Assembly (NCBI GenBank): GCA_014706295.1
Contig: JACSVZ010000007.1
Coordinates: 52,342,975 to 52,406,974, forward strand
Length of the DNA stretch: 64,000 bases
Source of the DNA: Lycocorax pyrrhopterus obiensis
Lineage: Eukaryota > Chordata > Aves > Passeriformes > Paradisaeidae
Direction: 5' to 3'
Shown: positions 49,201-63,400 of the stretch, piece by piece
Layout: every line of letters starts with the position of its first letter
Position numbering within the stretch: the first letter of the stretch is position 1
The notes under the pieces: model-generated
Database searches by the model: none
The model's input: only the letters and a program-made list of their open reading frames with translations
What the model was told of the DNA's origin: nothing
Made by a program: the position numbers and the translations under genes

Positions 49201-52200
49201 AGCATTAGGAGCAGCTCTTATTTTATTTTTTTTTTCTTTGGTGAAAAAAAAATCCCTCTGAAACCTGAGAAAGATCCTGACAGACAGTTTCATATTTATG
49301 TTATGTTTACTAAAACCATTTTGTTGCTTCCTTTTCCCCCTTCCCTATCCAGCATTTCACAAGCTGTTTTACACAGACCTGTTGCTGCCCAGAAAGCACC
49401 CTTCCATCTCTCACATGGAGATGCTGCTTTAAAGAGCTTGCAGGATGCGGCAGGTGGGTCCTTTTGCTGCCCCTGAAGTAGGTGTGTCCGGGTCCATGTG
49501 TTACCCGCGTTGTCACACCGCTCAACGCCCGATAAACGGCACGGTGCCCGAGGGTGGCTTCTTGGAGGTGACCGAGGTCTGTGGCTACGTGGGTGGTCCA
49601 GCAGGCTGGCTGGGCCACAGGGGGGAAAGAGGTCTTTATCTAAACTGATAAAAACCTTACAGTCATTAGCATATCCTGAGGCTCAGGCCAGTCTTTATTC
49701 AAACCAGTGTCTGCATTGCTGCCTTTGCATCTTCCAAATATAGGCCAAAATTATAGGGCAGTGACAGCCAGGACTATGCTTAAATGATCTGAAAAATCAG
49801 GCCATCATTTGTAGGTTCCTAACTGTGAACCTAAACATTGAATCTTGAATTAACTTTTAAAATTTAATTTAAGGAGTTCCTGTCCATGTGTTATATGGGG
49901 CAGTGTTATAAAGCACATGTACAATACCTCAGTGTAACACAGTAAATAATTACTGATGTGATTTGGGGTAAGAAGCAAAATCCAGACAATGTGCAGGTGA
50001 TAGAAATTTAATTGTGGACTTCAGTAGGACTGCAGTTTGAAATGCTGGGAATGCTAATAGCAAAGTCCAGTTGAATCTAAAAAAGTGTGGATTCTTAGAA
50101 ATTTTGGCTCTCATAATAAAATATATATATTACTATAATTTAGTGAACCTTGTATAATGGGACCACAGGGAAGGAGGTGTGAGGATAGGTTCTTTCTTTT
50201 TCTCCCTTTTATGCTAGACACTGTGGGAAGTCCTTGTGGTAGCTGTATTTCAGTTTGGAAATAAGTGATTTCCTCTGTGTTCAGAAGTTTTGATGAACTA
50301 ATGAGAGGTCCTTTGGGACCAAATATTTTATGCATACAATTTTTAAGTTAAGCATTTATATGTTTTGCAAGGCTTGAGGCCTTTCTCTACAGAGAAGTGA
50401 GAAAAGATCCATTTTTAAAATCTGATGTTTTGGTGTGTGGTCTGGCAGATGTGTAGGCTGGGGTCAGCTACTGGTGGCATACAGATAAGCCTTTTCTTGA
50501 CCAGTGTACTGCAGGATCTTGCAACTGAAGGGCTGAATACTTTAAAGAGGTATATATAAGATGCACTGGCTCTGTTATGCTGCACTTTAGCGCTGTGTCC
50601 ACATTAGCAGGAGCTGTGGCACAAGAGGAAGAAATCTGTAAAGCAAAATAGTTTGCAGTGAGGGCTGGGGTTTCCATGTGTTTCTGCATTTACGGTGGGC
50701 TAGCTCTAACCTGATGCCATGTACCAAACACACTTCAGCGCTGGAGCACTCCTGCTGTGCTACTGGAGTGCACTTCCAAGACTTGGCCTCTCTATGAACC
50801 AAAAAGAGCTGATGGGTGATGATAACTGCATAAGCGTCCTTTGGGTCCGAACTGAAATATGTATAGGGAGCTGTGGCAGCTAAAGACGGGGAAGTTGTAT
50901 CATCGTGGTCTTTGAGAGATGTTTTCTCCCGCTCTCTAGTCTTTAACCATCATTCATTCTGATTTGGGAAGTAACATGGTCAGTACACCAACAGAGAAGT
51001 TGCTTACATGATGTTCTGTTCTGGTTTTCTTGAGAAGAGATTCTTAATATCATGAACAAGGGATCAGAGGACTTATGTTGACCTTGAGCACTTCTTTAGG
51101 TCTGAAGATGTTTGTAACAATTTCTTTATCAGAAAGATCATTATGAGTGTGGATCATGTTCAGAACAAAAATTTAAAAACTCTGGGCTTCTTTCTTTTGA
51201 GCAAGTTTTCATGAATCAGACAGAACTAAAATCAAGGCTTTACATTTACAACTGTTCTGCTTTACTGAAAGATCTAAGCCCAGTCATTTTTAAGGCAGAG
51301 GGAAGGAAGGGAATATGAGTGTAGCAGTCTACCTGTGCTTTTTATTATTTAATAGCTTGGTGTTTCCACCTCTGTTTTTAAAGCTGAATAAACAGGATAC
51401 AGATAGTAAGGGCTTTGGTTATGGGATTCCCTCCCCCCATTGCTATTGGTTATTATATGGTGGGTTTTGCCTAGATTGTTTTTGCTGCATTGGACAATCT
51501 GTTTTTGAAAGACTTAGGATAAGCATATTATCTGTGCAAGCCTGAAAAAAACTGGTTCTGACTATCATACCAGTAGTCTTTCAGAACAAATTTATAGCTG
51601 CATTACATCACTACTTATTTGAATGGTATTTCAGCTTTCTTTTATGGCCTGGATGCTTTGTTTTGGTTTTAGGAAAGAGTTAAATAACTGAGTTGTGGGA
51701 TTAAATGTTCAGCTATGGTATTGAAAAATGGTTGCTGTTGTGTTAAGTGAATGCTTTATAACTAAAATTCATGGAAGTTGGAAAACACGTTTGTTGGTAT
51801 TGTCTCCCGAGAGCAATATATTTGTATCTACTCGCTCATTTTTTATGGAACACGGGGTTTTAGGCATTAAGGTGAAACTTTACAGCAGTGAACAGAGAAG
51901 TGTGGTTTATTCCAGCATTGCCTCATGTGTAAGTTATTTGAGAGATTCTGTTCTGTAGCTGTCAGTCCTTGGTAAGATACTCTTGCTGGGATTGTAGCTT
52001 CTTCTGTAAAGACATACCCCTGGGTGATTGCTATACTTATTTCTAAATTTTGTTTAAATTGGGGGAGTCTATACCAGGCCAACATATCACTTCCCACCCT
52101 CCCACAGGGCCAAGATGAATCAAAAGAACTCTTTCTCCTTTCATCTGCCCTTTAAAAAAAAATTTACCTTGTTTCTGATTCATACTGATGTAATACATTT

Positions 52201-55200
52201 TTCTGACTTTGAAGATGAGTAACACTATGTGATAGTGTTTCAACTGTTTCACTGAAATGAAAGGATACAAAGTAACATAGATGGGGGGACAAAGGAATGT
52301 TAAAGATGACAGGCTCAGTCCTTCAGATGTTACGTGATAAGAGGGTGTATAGTGTTCCTTAGGAGTAAAGGTTAATAAACCAGAGAGCTGTGGGAGCTGG
52401 AAGATAGTGGTGTAAAATTCAGAAGACTGAGATTGAGTGGATTCTGGTCTTGAGGGCAAACCTGATGTCCCTGCCCCACTGTCTGTTTCCATTTTCAGCT
52501 TGGGCTGATAAACCACCCCACACTATGCAGCTGCCCAGGAGGAAGGTCTTGTTTCCTCTTCCCTCACTTGCTGTCTCTGGTTTTACCTACTTGACGGACT
52601 AAATTATCAGGAGTTAGTTTAACATGCTAACCTAATAGAAAAAAAAATAGGCAGTATCTCTGTGTCGTATTTTGGTTTTGCTTTTGCTGGGTTAATTTTC
52701 TGCCAAGCTGGAGGATTAAATCGGCTTCCAGGGGCAGCAAAAGATAAATTGTAGGAGAAGCGGGTGCTGCAGGCAGACTGGGGGCTTCTAGAATGGCCAT
52801 TGTGTCTTGTGGAACTGGACCCTTGCTTTTGTCATTGCAGCTGCTTGTGGCACCCTGTGTTGCACAGCATCAATAAATTAATCCAAGTTAGAAGTGTTGC
52901 CCATCTGTTATGTATTGTAGCAGGTAAAAGTGATCCCCTCTTTTCTCTCTTGTGCCAGGCGTAGTGGTGGTAGGCAAACTTTTAAAACAATGTATAAAGC
53001 AGTACAAGGGAGGGACATGCAGCTGCTGAAAGACTGCGATAAAGGGGGAAACTACTTTTTGACTGCTACAAGTATGATTGAAAATTGAATTAAAGGTTCA
53101 TAGAGGTGGAAAATTACCTATGCATCATAAATTTAATTTCCAGTCCACTTACCCATTCTGAGCAGAGTAAACTAACATAAATTTTTTACCATTGAGATTC
53201 CTGTCTTTCTTTGGTATATGTTTAGTTTTTGTGGTTGCTTTTCATGTATGTCTGTGTGTGTTTTGTTGGTTTGTTTTTTTTTTTTTTCCCTGCCTGGAGA
53301 GTATGAATCTCAATCTTTTTTGTAATTCTTTTAATGTGCTTTTCAGAATATGACATCACATTTAATTTAAAAAAATCATAGTTAGCCCCAGGCACACAGG
53401 TGTACTCAATATTTTTTTAAACTGAAATTTTAATCAGTAATTGAATATCACCTACCTTTTTTCTTACACTTTAGAAATTTATAACTTTGTATTTCTTAGA
53501 ATTTTCCTTTATAGTTTTGAGATAGAAGCAAAATTTCTATCTCTTCAGTGATCTCTTCTTACTTACATTACTTTACTTGGGAACAGGGGCTGGTTTCAGG
53601 GGCATGTTCATCAGATTATTCCATAACTTTTCAGGAACAGGCTTACCCTAAAACCAGAATTAACCAGTAACAAACATCATCGGTGTGATGCTGCTGCTCT
53701 GTTCTCAGAATCAAGTCTGGCTTATTGCAGCTGAAGCATTCTTTTGATTACAGTAGACTCATTGCAAGGAGAAGAGGGAGATCCACAAGATCTCTGTGCA
53801 TTGAGGAATTAAAACACAAATGCTCTTGCAGGAGCTAGTAATCATCTGCAGTGGTCCCATATAGGAAGGCCTGGATTAAAAACTTTGCACTTGAGAGAGA
53901 GCAGTTGTGTCCTATTTGTTTGCTCTTCTTTGCTTCCAAAAAGATTAAATAAGCTTAAAGCAGCTCCAGTGATTCCTGCAAGGCTCTATAGGATTTTGTG
54001 AAGCTCAGAAACCATTTGATTGATGCTGGGTTATTAACCTTGGTAGTTGTGACTCAGAAGGTTATGAGATATTTGTGTGCATATTGTTCCAGGAGGGGGT
54101 AACTTCAGGGCTTTTCCTCCTTTCTAGTTTTTATATTTGAGTTTTTAATTTAAAAAAATGTTTAGCCTCAGGGAGCCCTCTAAATCTAAGCCTTTTACTG
54201 CCTCCTGAATTTGGCAGTTGCTTCTCTTGGTTTAAGTCTCTAGACATGTGTGATGTGAAGCTTTGAAGTAGCTGTTGCCTGGCTGAAGCCTCTCTGGAGG
54301 CAAGGAGAAGGATAATAAAGTTTTGACATTTTCTTTCTTTCCATCATGCAGATATTTTAACAGAAGTGAAACAGCTGATTTTTAGTAAAGACCCTAAAAT
54401 TACAGAATTGCTAAAACTGTCTCTTTTGCAGTTTGGTTTTAATTTAGAACAATTGCTAAAATCAGTAGTGTGGAAAGCCACATGCATTTTGTCAGTGTTT
54501 TAATATCTGGCATTAGGAACTGGTTAATCCATTTAAGAAGTGGAACAAGAGGTTCAAAAAGGAGATGTTGCAGCCCAGTTTTCTTAGATGTTGCCCAGTG
54601 GACCACTGATAGCTACCAGAAAAGGCAAAGAAAGATATTTGGGCAGGGGGAAAAACCCCAGGAGAAGTTTTTGGTTCTTTGTAATTCTGGTTCTGCATAG
54701 TCTCTACCAATCCCATGCTCAGCAAGCAAACAATTGCCGAGTCCATGGCTGTCTGTATCCCAAACAACACCTTATCTTCACCTTTCCAAACCAGGCCCTT
54801 CAGATGCTATCTCAGCACTGCTCATGTACTTCCCCCAAGAACAAAATAGATACAGACCACCTTTTCCTGGCTGTTCCTAACTTTTTCCAGTCTGGCTCCC
54901 TTAAAGTAAGTGTCTTATTGTAGTGAATCAGAAGTAGGACAAATACATCAGGGAGGAAAAAAAGCTATTTCAAACATCTTGATTACGACATGGTGAAAGT
55001 CTTTCTGTTTGGATGTTTCCAGCTGTGGCATAGAGCACTTCTGACACTACAATGGTTTGTGTTAACTAGGTTTACAAGATTTAGTAATGGCTAAAATACA
55101 TAAAGTGATTTTAAAACAATTGGTGACATGCAGCCATTGCTCAGTTGACCAAGCTGTCTGTGTTCTTCTGTGCTGCAAAAACTGTGCACTGTGGAAGCTT

Positions 55201-57265
55201 TACCTTTACTGTAAATGTTGTAGTAAGATTTTTTTGTAGAAACTTAATTTATCTTAAAAAGTGTAAATTATCTGATTTTACATGCAGTTTATTGTAGTAC
55301 CTTTTGTTCTACTGCATTGATAAGTAGACCTATAAAAATTAAAGTCACTTTGTGCTGCAAACAGCAATTCTGTTACTCTGCTGACAAGTCAGCAACTTGC
55401 ACAATTGTGAAATCCTTCCTCTTTTTTTCCAGTTATGACTGGGAAAAATTGACATGTTGTTGCTCTTACGAGTCCATGTTACCTGTCCTTTAGCGAGCTG
55501 TGGTTGAGCACTGCATACTAAATGTCAGTTGTCATATTGTGCAATCTGTATGAGCAGAATTCCCACTTCCACAGCTGTGGGAATAGAAATGGGAAGCAGT
55601 CAAATAAGCTCAGTCCCTCAAGGCTCTTCCCAAGGTGACTGGTGCAGAGTGCAGTGAAGTCCAGGGAATTCTTCTGACCTTTTGTAGGCACAAACCTTGG
55701 GAAACAAATGAGCGTTGTTAAAGTGATGACATCTTTCAGATGATAAAAGTAGCAGCTAAAAAAAAAAAGCTTGTGATACTTTTGACAGGCTTGCACATAA
55801 TAATTAGATAGTAAAAAGAAGGTGTGGGTTGGCAAGGCATTAGATATGAATGATATGTGGGTTTATATCCATTTTTCTTTAAGCAATGTTGCCCTGAAGA
55901 TGAAGCCCTCTCAACGGTTGTGTAAAGCAGAGGTTTTAAAGTGAAAATGGATTGTATCCATTTGAAATAATTCAATGGAAGCTGGGGAAAGCTACTGGCA
56001 CTCTTGTTTCTTTTTCTGAAGAACTCCTTTGCCTCAGTAAGAAGTTCTTGATACAGCAGATTATGGGTATAATCTTAGAACTGTGTGCATTAACTTACCC
56101 AGTATCTTTATTTATTCACTTTCAAATTAACTTTCAGGAATAATAAGCTTTTTCTTGTACTGTACATTCTGGACATTACCTTTCCTGCCTTTACAACCTG
56201 TTGAAGATGCAGGAAAACAGTTATAGGAGAGGATGATTTTTATAATTTGCATTGAGAAGGAGAAGGAAGAATGTGAAGAGGGAGTGAAGATTAAGCGGGG
56301 CGTTGACTGACCTATAGTGTATAAATTTTATAATTAGTCACAGGAAAATGAATTATGGGGAAATGCACGTAAGGCAGAAGACAATACATGGCATTTAGTA
56401 TTCCTGTGGGATTTGGGGATCTTCAGCCTAATTTGGCAGGGTGTCATCAGCAGGCCAAATGTAGTGATGGCAGCAGAACTGGGTTCAGGTAGTGGCAACT
56501 GCCCCTCTCCTATTGCCGTGTTTCTGGCTGCTTTCATTGGATTTTGTCCATCTTCTGCATGTTGTGCCATCTGGGAGCCCGATTTCGTGATTTCCACCTG
56601 CACACTGGATCCCAGCTCTTTCCCACAACAAATAGAGACCCACTCCTACCTGCTGAAGCCCCCTGAGCTTCCAGCCTGGCAGTGCTGCCAGCTCTCTCCA
56701 GTACCTACTGGTGACAGTAGTCACTCACCCTGTGCCCTGGGACCACAACTCCTCAATGCAGCTCATATGTGACGGTATCCCTGCGTGTACTGACTTGAGA
56801 TATGGGGCAATCTCTTCCATGAAGATGGGAGCAGCAACAGCTGCCTGTATTGCAGGGGGCAGTCAAGAGGCAATTGTGAGGGCCGGGTCTGTGCTGACAG
56901 TTTTTGGATATTATTTTCTTTGCAAATTTTTAGTACCATTCTGATTTCCTGAGAGAAGGTCAGGCTGAGTTCTGGAGGACTCAGCACTATTGGAGGGACC
57001 TTTTTCCCACCACACTACTGCCCTGTCCTGTTTGCCAGGCTCCAAGCCATTCAGAATTCAGATGGGAGCTGCCAAAATAGCAGATGTTTCTGCTGAGTGT
57101 GCTGTAATCTCTCACAGTACTGATGCTGATCAGGCTTTATGTGCAGGTCTCAGCAGCACAACTCAATGTCCTCCAGCCTTTGCCGTGCCTGGCTGCGTAG
57201 TCTTTAGCCCCAAAGAACAGCCCTGACTGAGAGCTGCAGGGGTCAGGCTGGGTATTTTTCACTGA
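46276..57265 (+). other. EML1: EML1 intron 1, middle part
   Basis: About 11 kb of AT-rich, CpG-poor intron with no supported exon. Around 47480-47560 there is a dense run of TAAT/ATTA cores, which may be nothing more than AT-richness. A 14-base T run sits at 53274-53287. A palindromic E-box with RBPJ-like arms is at 55559-55584. Open frames of up to 157 codons occur but resemble no protein family I know and lack convincing splice context. Confidence 0.75.
55559..55584. promoter_or_regulatory. Palindromic E-box flanked by RBPJ-like half-sites
   Basis: ATTCCCAC (55559-55566) and GTGGGAAT (55577-55584) are exact reverse complements. Between and overlapping them is the 12-mer palindrome CCACAGCTGTGG (55569-55580). 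GTGGGAA is the RBPJ/CSL core and CAGCTG is a bHLH E-box. The RBPJ-like sites face away from each other, unlike the usual Notch paired site. Any role is inference. Confidence 0.25.
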
Positions 57266-57402
57266 TGATGGAGACAGGGGACGTCTTCCACTAGATCAGG
57301 TTTCTCAAAGCCCCATCCAACCTGACCTTGAACATTTCTAATAATGGGGCATCTGCAGCTTCTCTGGGCACCCTGTTCTGGTGCCTCACCATACACTGAG
57401 CA
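57266..57402 (-). mobile_element. CR1 LINE fragment antisense in EML1 intron 1
   Basis: GATGGAGACAGGGGACGTC, CTTCCACTAGATCAGG, CAAAGCCCCATCCAACCTGA and CTTCTCTGGGCACCCTGTTC follow each other in the order of a CR1 3' region read on the complementary strand. The terminal octamer tail is missing and similarity is lost after about 57400. It belongs to a different subfamily from the copy at 45924, judged by its CACTAGATCAGG segment. Confidence 0.8.
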
Positions 57403-60400
57403 GGTTGAAGAGCAGAAGAGTCCAGAACTTGCACCCTGAGAGTGTAGTCTCTTGCAGAGTTTGTGAGGAAATGCTTTGAAAATTTTTGGGTCGTGCCTTT
57501 TCTCTGGTGTAAGCAGTTGTTCATGAAACAAAATAGGGTTTTTTTAAATCGTCTGGTACAGATTCATGGATGCTAATGCACTCTCCTTGCTGTCAGTTGT
57601 TTTGTGGATGAAGTGGCAAACAGATAGAAAGTTCTAGCACCTCTGGAAAAATTAGAAAAATTATTAAGCTTCCTTTTTAAGCTCTAAGAAGTAGAAAATG
57701 TTAGAACTAAGGTTGAATAATGAAGCTGAAAACAAAGCTGTTTTATTCATGTATTATAAGATTTTTTAATTACTTCATCTTTCCCTGTAATTTTTGTGGG
57801 AATTAGGCCTCATTCATTTCAGAAGACAGACTTTCCTGGAGTCAGATAAATCTAATAAATGTATTTAATGTAATTTTGAAATGCAGTAAATATAAAGCCA
57901 GTAATTTGATGTCCAGTTCAAAAGCCTCTTTTTCATGCAAGGGAAGCTAGTAGGGCATCGAACTACTTTGCAATCCAGTAGGAAAAAAAGATATTTTTCT
58001 TTTTTAATGAATAGGGAAGCAGGAACTATCACACTCTGTGAATGACTGCTCAAAATGTGGTTTTCAGTTAAATATTTGGGTTTAGGTTTATTCTTGTGTG
58101 GATTTTTGAGGAGCAAGTTGTTTGTTTCTGTTCTTTGTGTTTTGTTTTGTTGGTTTTTTTTCCTTGATAGTGTGCCTATGAAGCTGTCTTGTTTCCATCT
58201 AAAAGGAAGAAAAGGAGAGATGTGGATAGATTTGCTTGGGTGTGTGACCCCTTTGTCTTAGTGGCACTCACCACTACAGCAGTTGCTTGTTGGTTTAAGT
58301 GTTGGTTTAACAGGATTCCTGATCAACTGGATCATTTTTCCTTTCTTTTCAACTTTTGGCTCTGCAAATACTGAATGCTTGCTTTTGGTGAAGAATCAAC
58401 ATTTGAAAACTGTTACAAGTAGGACCACTGAGGGTGAGGAGTTGGGTCACTGGCCCAGGGAAGCTGTAGCTCTGGGAGTCAGGCTCCTCTGCCACAAAAA
58501 GAGCTTGGCTTCTGGGGGGTTTCCTAAGTGATCATGTTAAATATTGGGAATATGACCATCTGATTCTCTGTATCTTACCATGAGCTCGTATATTAAATTT
58601 ATGGCTTTCGTGTAACTGAGGTTTTTTGTGATGAAGCTTTACTGTACTAGGCTTTAATCTTGACTGTCTTCTGCTAAAATGAAGGATATTTTGGAAAAGA
58701 CATTTCCTGCTTGCCATGGCTGACTTGAAAAATTGATGTCCTGCGAGAAGATATTGTTTTCTGAACTACCTCTTCAGTGCAGTTGGGAGAAATGTTTTCC
58801 AACCAGTTTCAACTTTTTTTTCCATCTGTTGTAAGCCTAGTGATCTTCAAGTTCAATGTGGTGCTCAGCTTACTGCCCACAGAAATCACTGCTCTGTGCT
58901 GTGTTGAGGAAGTTTACTGTACCTGGATGTTGTTTTGGGCAAATCTTATCACTGCAATAATCTTTATGTACTTGTAGACCACTAATCTATGTTCAGGAGT
59001 GCTTTAAAAAATGTTCCTTCTTGAACTGTAGGTAAAGATTGTACTGTTAAACATTGCCTTTAAAATAATAAATTAATTTAGTTCAAGCAGCTGTACTTGA
59101 CCTAACTTGTGTCTGTATGCTTGCATACAGAAGTCTGACTTATGTGAGGTCCACCCACATCCAGAGCTAAGAAAGCATAAGAGAACTTTTGCCTTAAAGC
59201 TGAATGGCCGTATTAGCCTTAGAGGTTTGTCTTTGCTGATAGGCTCCACCTTGTCATGAAGGCTGAAGCTCAGATTCTCAGTAATCACAGGGCTGCAAGA
59301 GCCTTATCAGCCAGGCTTTCTGCAGGGTTTGTTCACACTAGTCCTTCTGCACAGTGCTATTAGGAGATGGCTTTTGGAAAAGGATTTGCTCTGCACAGCC
59401 TTCACCCATCTAATCTCTCAAGTGGAAACTCATACAGGAGAAGTACTGACTGCCACCAGTAAGTGGGAAATCAGTCCCACAAAGTCCTTGAAGGAGAGGA
59501 ACGGTCATGAGCCAGCCTCTGCTTGGACCTTGGCCTGGGGCTTGTTCCCAGCCAAGAGCGGACCAGACATCTGCTGACTCTGTCGCTTTTACTGAGGGCT
59601 CTCTGTAGCCCTGGGGAGATACAATGGCATTCGTTGATCAAAGCGTATTTATAAACTTCTTTCACCCAACATGAACACTATAAAATAGTTTATCTCTGTC
59701 TCCTCCTCCGTCTCCTCCTCCATGAAAGCTTGAATTTCTTTTAAAAACAGGCAACGTGCATATTGTGGCATTGCCAAGTCCTGCGGAGGATGGGGCAAGC
59801 CCTGGAATACAACTCTCTTGCTCTCACAGGGCAGCAGGACCACATTTGCACAGTGTGCTGGGAATGGCATCGCAGCTGGGTGAGATTTGTGACAATGCTC
59901 TGCACCCTGTTGTGGGGAAATAAGAATATGATCTCGTGCTAGGGAACCCAATTAAAAATAAAAAGAATGCAAATTGTCTTCGATTAGCAGAGTCGTATTT
60001 TTAACCAAACAGTTTTTCAGATTATGTGTGTTTCTCTGTTTCCTGAAATAAACCTGAATTGATTTTTTATTTAACAATAGCAAATAAAGGGATTTTTTTC
60101 TTCCTTCTCCTAAAAAGCCTTAAGGCTGTCGTCTTCCTGATTAGTACCAGGACATCGAACACTATATCAAATATGGTTTCTCTGGCTGCGTTTGAGTCCT
60201 TGGCAAGAGTAGTTTGTTCTTTCTGCATTTATGTCAGCAAAGATTTTTTTGCTGGAGTGTGGGAATATGTGATCAGAAGATTTTACAGTAAGAAAGTATA
60301 TTACTAATAATTATATTATTATATTATATTCTATTTGTCAGACTTAAATGAAGGGAAGACTTAACCCTAACTGAAGATGAAGATGGACAGTGTGGGTAAA

Positions 60401-63400
60401 ATTCCAGTGTATTATGGGCATCCTGGATGCTTTTTTACCTCTGCCATTCAAGCAAAGCTATCACTAGTTAATTGATATACTTCTCATGAGCACTAGATTA
60501 ACTGTCCATAGTGAAAAAAATTGTACATTACTCTGAGAGACAGTACTGAACAAGGCAGGTTTTAAAAGAAGACTTAAAATAGTTTTCTAAATTTGAGATC
60601 ATTTTTCCTTTAAATATTTAGATTGTGATTTGTCTTCATGACAACCTGTAATGAAGTCTAATACTGCATTAATTTCAGAAACTAAAATATTCACGAAGTA
60701 CAGAGTTCTAAAGAAAAGTCAGACCACTGCTGGAAGTAAAGCCATTAGCTGTGAGCAAGTACCCGGAGTTTGCAAAAGTGATAAATCTGCTTTAGACATC
60801 AATAGCCCCTTCTGCAGGTGCAGGAGGAATGTTTTATTCTCTTTGTATTGTGTCCCTTAGTTTGAGTCTACAGGAAATAATTAATAAAGCTGATAAGCCT
60901 TTAAGAAATGTAAATGCAGAGTGTTTGGGAGTGGTATTTATTTTATAAATAAATGCTATTGATTAGAGGCTGAGATTTTCCAATTCTGATTTCTCAGAGG
61001 ATACACTTATAAAATAAGACAAAACATAAATGATTTCAAAATTATAACTATGGATTACTTGCTATTGATGTAGTCTCAGTAAATTTTTAATTGCTTGAAT
61101 GGAAAAATGTTTGATTGCTTATGTATTTCTGAAGTTTAATAATGTTTTCAATTTGTTCTTAAAAAACCATATACATTATAAATTTCATTAAAATGCAGAT
61201 TATAAAAAGATATTGGTAGAAAGCTAGTGGTCCAAGTAAATTTGAGTATCAGTTGCCATTTTAATATTGAATACAGAAATTAGAAAAATGACAAAATGTA
61301 TGCTGACCTAAGTAGTTTCTTAAGTGTTTGAATGGTCCTGTCTCTAAAGTAACATGAAGGCTGCATTTAACTGCAGATCAGCTACTGACTGGTATGTCTT
61401 GGGATTTCTTGATAGTGTGAATCAACTTTTCTTTTGTAAAATAACTTAAATACACAACAAACAAGGACAAAATAAAATTGACTTGTAATGCATTATCACA
61501 GGCTAACATCAGTAACTTTTAAAAGTGTTTTAAGTCAGTTTTCTTGCCTTTTGAATCTCTCCTGACTGCAAATAAAAGTAAATCTTTCTACATTTATTCA
61601 TATGGCATAGTTGAATAATCGAATGGAGACGTCTAGTTTTTTAAGGCAGTGAAAAGATGTTAAACTAAGCACTATAAAGTTTCTAGGAGAATGTTTTTTG
61701 TGAACTGATGTGAGATGTTTATTGGCATGTGGTTTAAAGTACATTTATGAGAAGCAAATCTCACATCTGAGTTGGTTCTTTTTGTCTAGTAGTGCTAAAC
61801 AAAAGCTGAAGTTTTTTTACCTTACATCATGTGATGAATTTGCATTCATTCCTTCCTAGTTCTTGTTGGATGACTTGGACATTGAGCCACAGCTGTGACA
61901 TGGAGATGAAGAGTCATTGCAGATGTTTTCCCATGTTCCAGAATCTATTTTTCTTCTCCTGTTTTAAGGGTGTGATACAGGTACACTCTCAGCACATCAC
62001 TGAGAATATAATATGGTAAAACACAGCCCAGCTATTCTGCCCTGATACCTTAATTACCCTACTGGTTCTTTTATTAACAAGTTCGTGTTAGGCTGTATGT
62101 TCAGCTTCTTAACTCCAGGCAGGTGCTGTGGAGTGACTTCCTTTTCAAACCACTATTCTTGCATTAATACTGTGCTACGGAAGGTTGTCTTTACTCTCCT
62201 GGTTTCTGATTGCAATGCTGGGGTTTGGGGTTTTTTTCGATGATATCAGCTGATCCCAGCATAATGTGGTGGAATCATAGCTGGCTAAAACATTTTCTAT
62301 TGACTTCTGTGTTCAACAGAGCCAGCACAGTAGCTTTGAACTGTAAAGCATTTATGTTGATAGACCTCTTCTGGGTAAAATTCCTCTAATTTATTGATGT
62401 GTCAAAAATTTCTTCTATCTTCCTCTTAAGCACTATTGGGGAAGATAATTTTTAACTGGTTGATTTCCAAGTAGAAGCTCATCTACCATCTGCTTGGGAA
62501 AAAATAGTAAGCTGTTGGCTATAGCTCAACAGCTACAGGCAGGTCAAGGGCACATGCTTATAATTTTGCTGCAGTGATTCCTAACTAATTAGCCACGAGG
62601 AACTTTCTGAGAATGATCTGTTAAGATCATTTTCTTCTCTCCCATTCTGTTAATGAATGCAGTGGTCCCAGCTGTGAGGCTCTGAGTGATGATTGCTGTT
62701 ATGGATTTATCCTTTCAAATTCTGCCTCTAATTTTAGGAAATTATATTCCCTGTCTTTAAGTTTCTAGTGGTAAAACTGTAAAAGGACATGTTATTCCTC
62801 AGTAAGTGTTGGGAAATATAGTAATCAGATTTTATAAATACTGGATTGTAATAGCTAGCTGTATTAGAGGAGGGAAATTACTGTTCACAAAAATAGGGTA
62901 GTCTGTAGTCCGTATTAGTTCATGAAAAAATATTTGTATTCTTATTTTTTGTGAGAATTGTTTAGAAGTGATCTGGTCTCACAAGATGATGCTTTACATT
63001 ACTGTTACTGTGGTTCCCAGTACATCCAGAGCAGGGCATTAGGCACATATGTGGGATAGTTTTCTTCCCATTTACTCCTACACATACATACCTTGTCAAG
63101 ACATGGAAAAACTAATCTGGTCTGTTCAGATTACTTAATGTGACATGTACCTGATTGTACCCAACTGGGGCATCTCCTTGCATTGCTAATCACTCTTATC
63201 TTAAGAACATGCGTTAGAATACAGAATGAACTGAAAAGTTGTCCTACCTGTTCAAAATGGTACGTGTGTATACATACATAAGCTTATAGATAGGCATGGC
63301 ATTGTTCCTGTAGCTGTTTGGTTTAAATATTAGATGTGATTTCTTGTTCCTCATAATCAAAATTTTCCATCTCAAAAAGTATATATGATGCTTGCACTTT

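Noticed and set aside
52043..52516. 157-codon open frame on the - strand within EML1 intron 1
   Set aside because: No family resemblance and no supporting splice or promoter context; a frame of this length can occur by chance in a 64-kb window.
56853..56862. CTCF-like core CAGGGGGCAG
   Set aside because: The flanking bases do not match the rest of the CTCF motif; similar partial matches occur at 38587 and 14537.
58448..58480. Weak CR1-like phrase (CACTGGCCCAGGGAAGCTGT)
   Set aside because: The similarity is limited to about 20 bases with no neighbouring CR1 blocks or tail.
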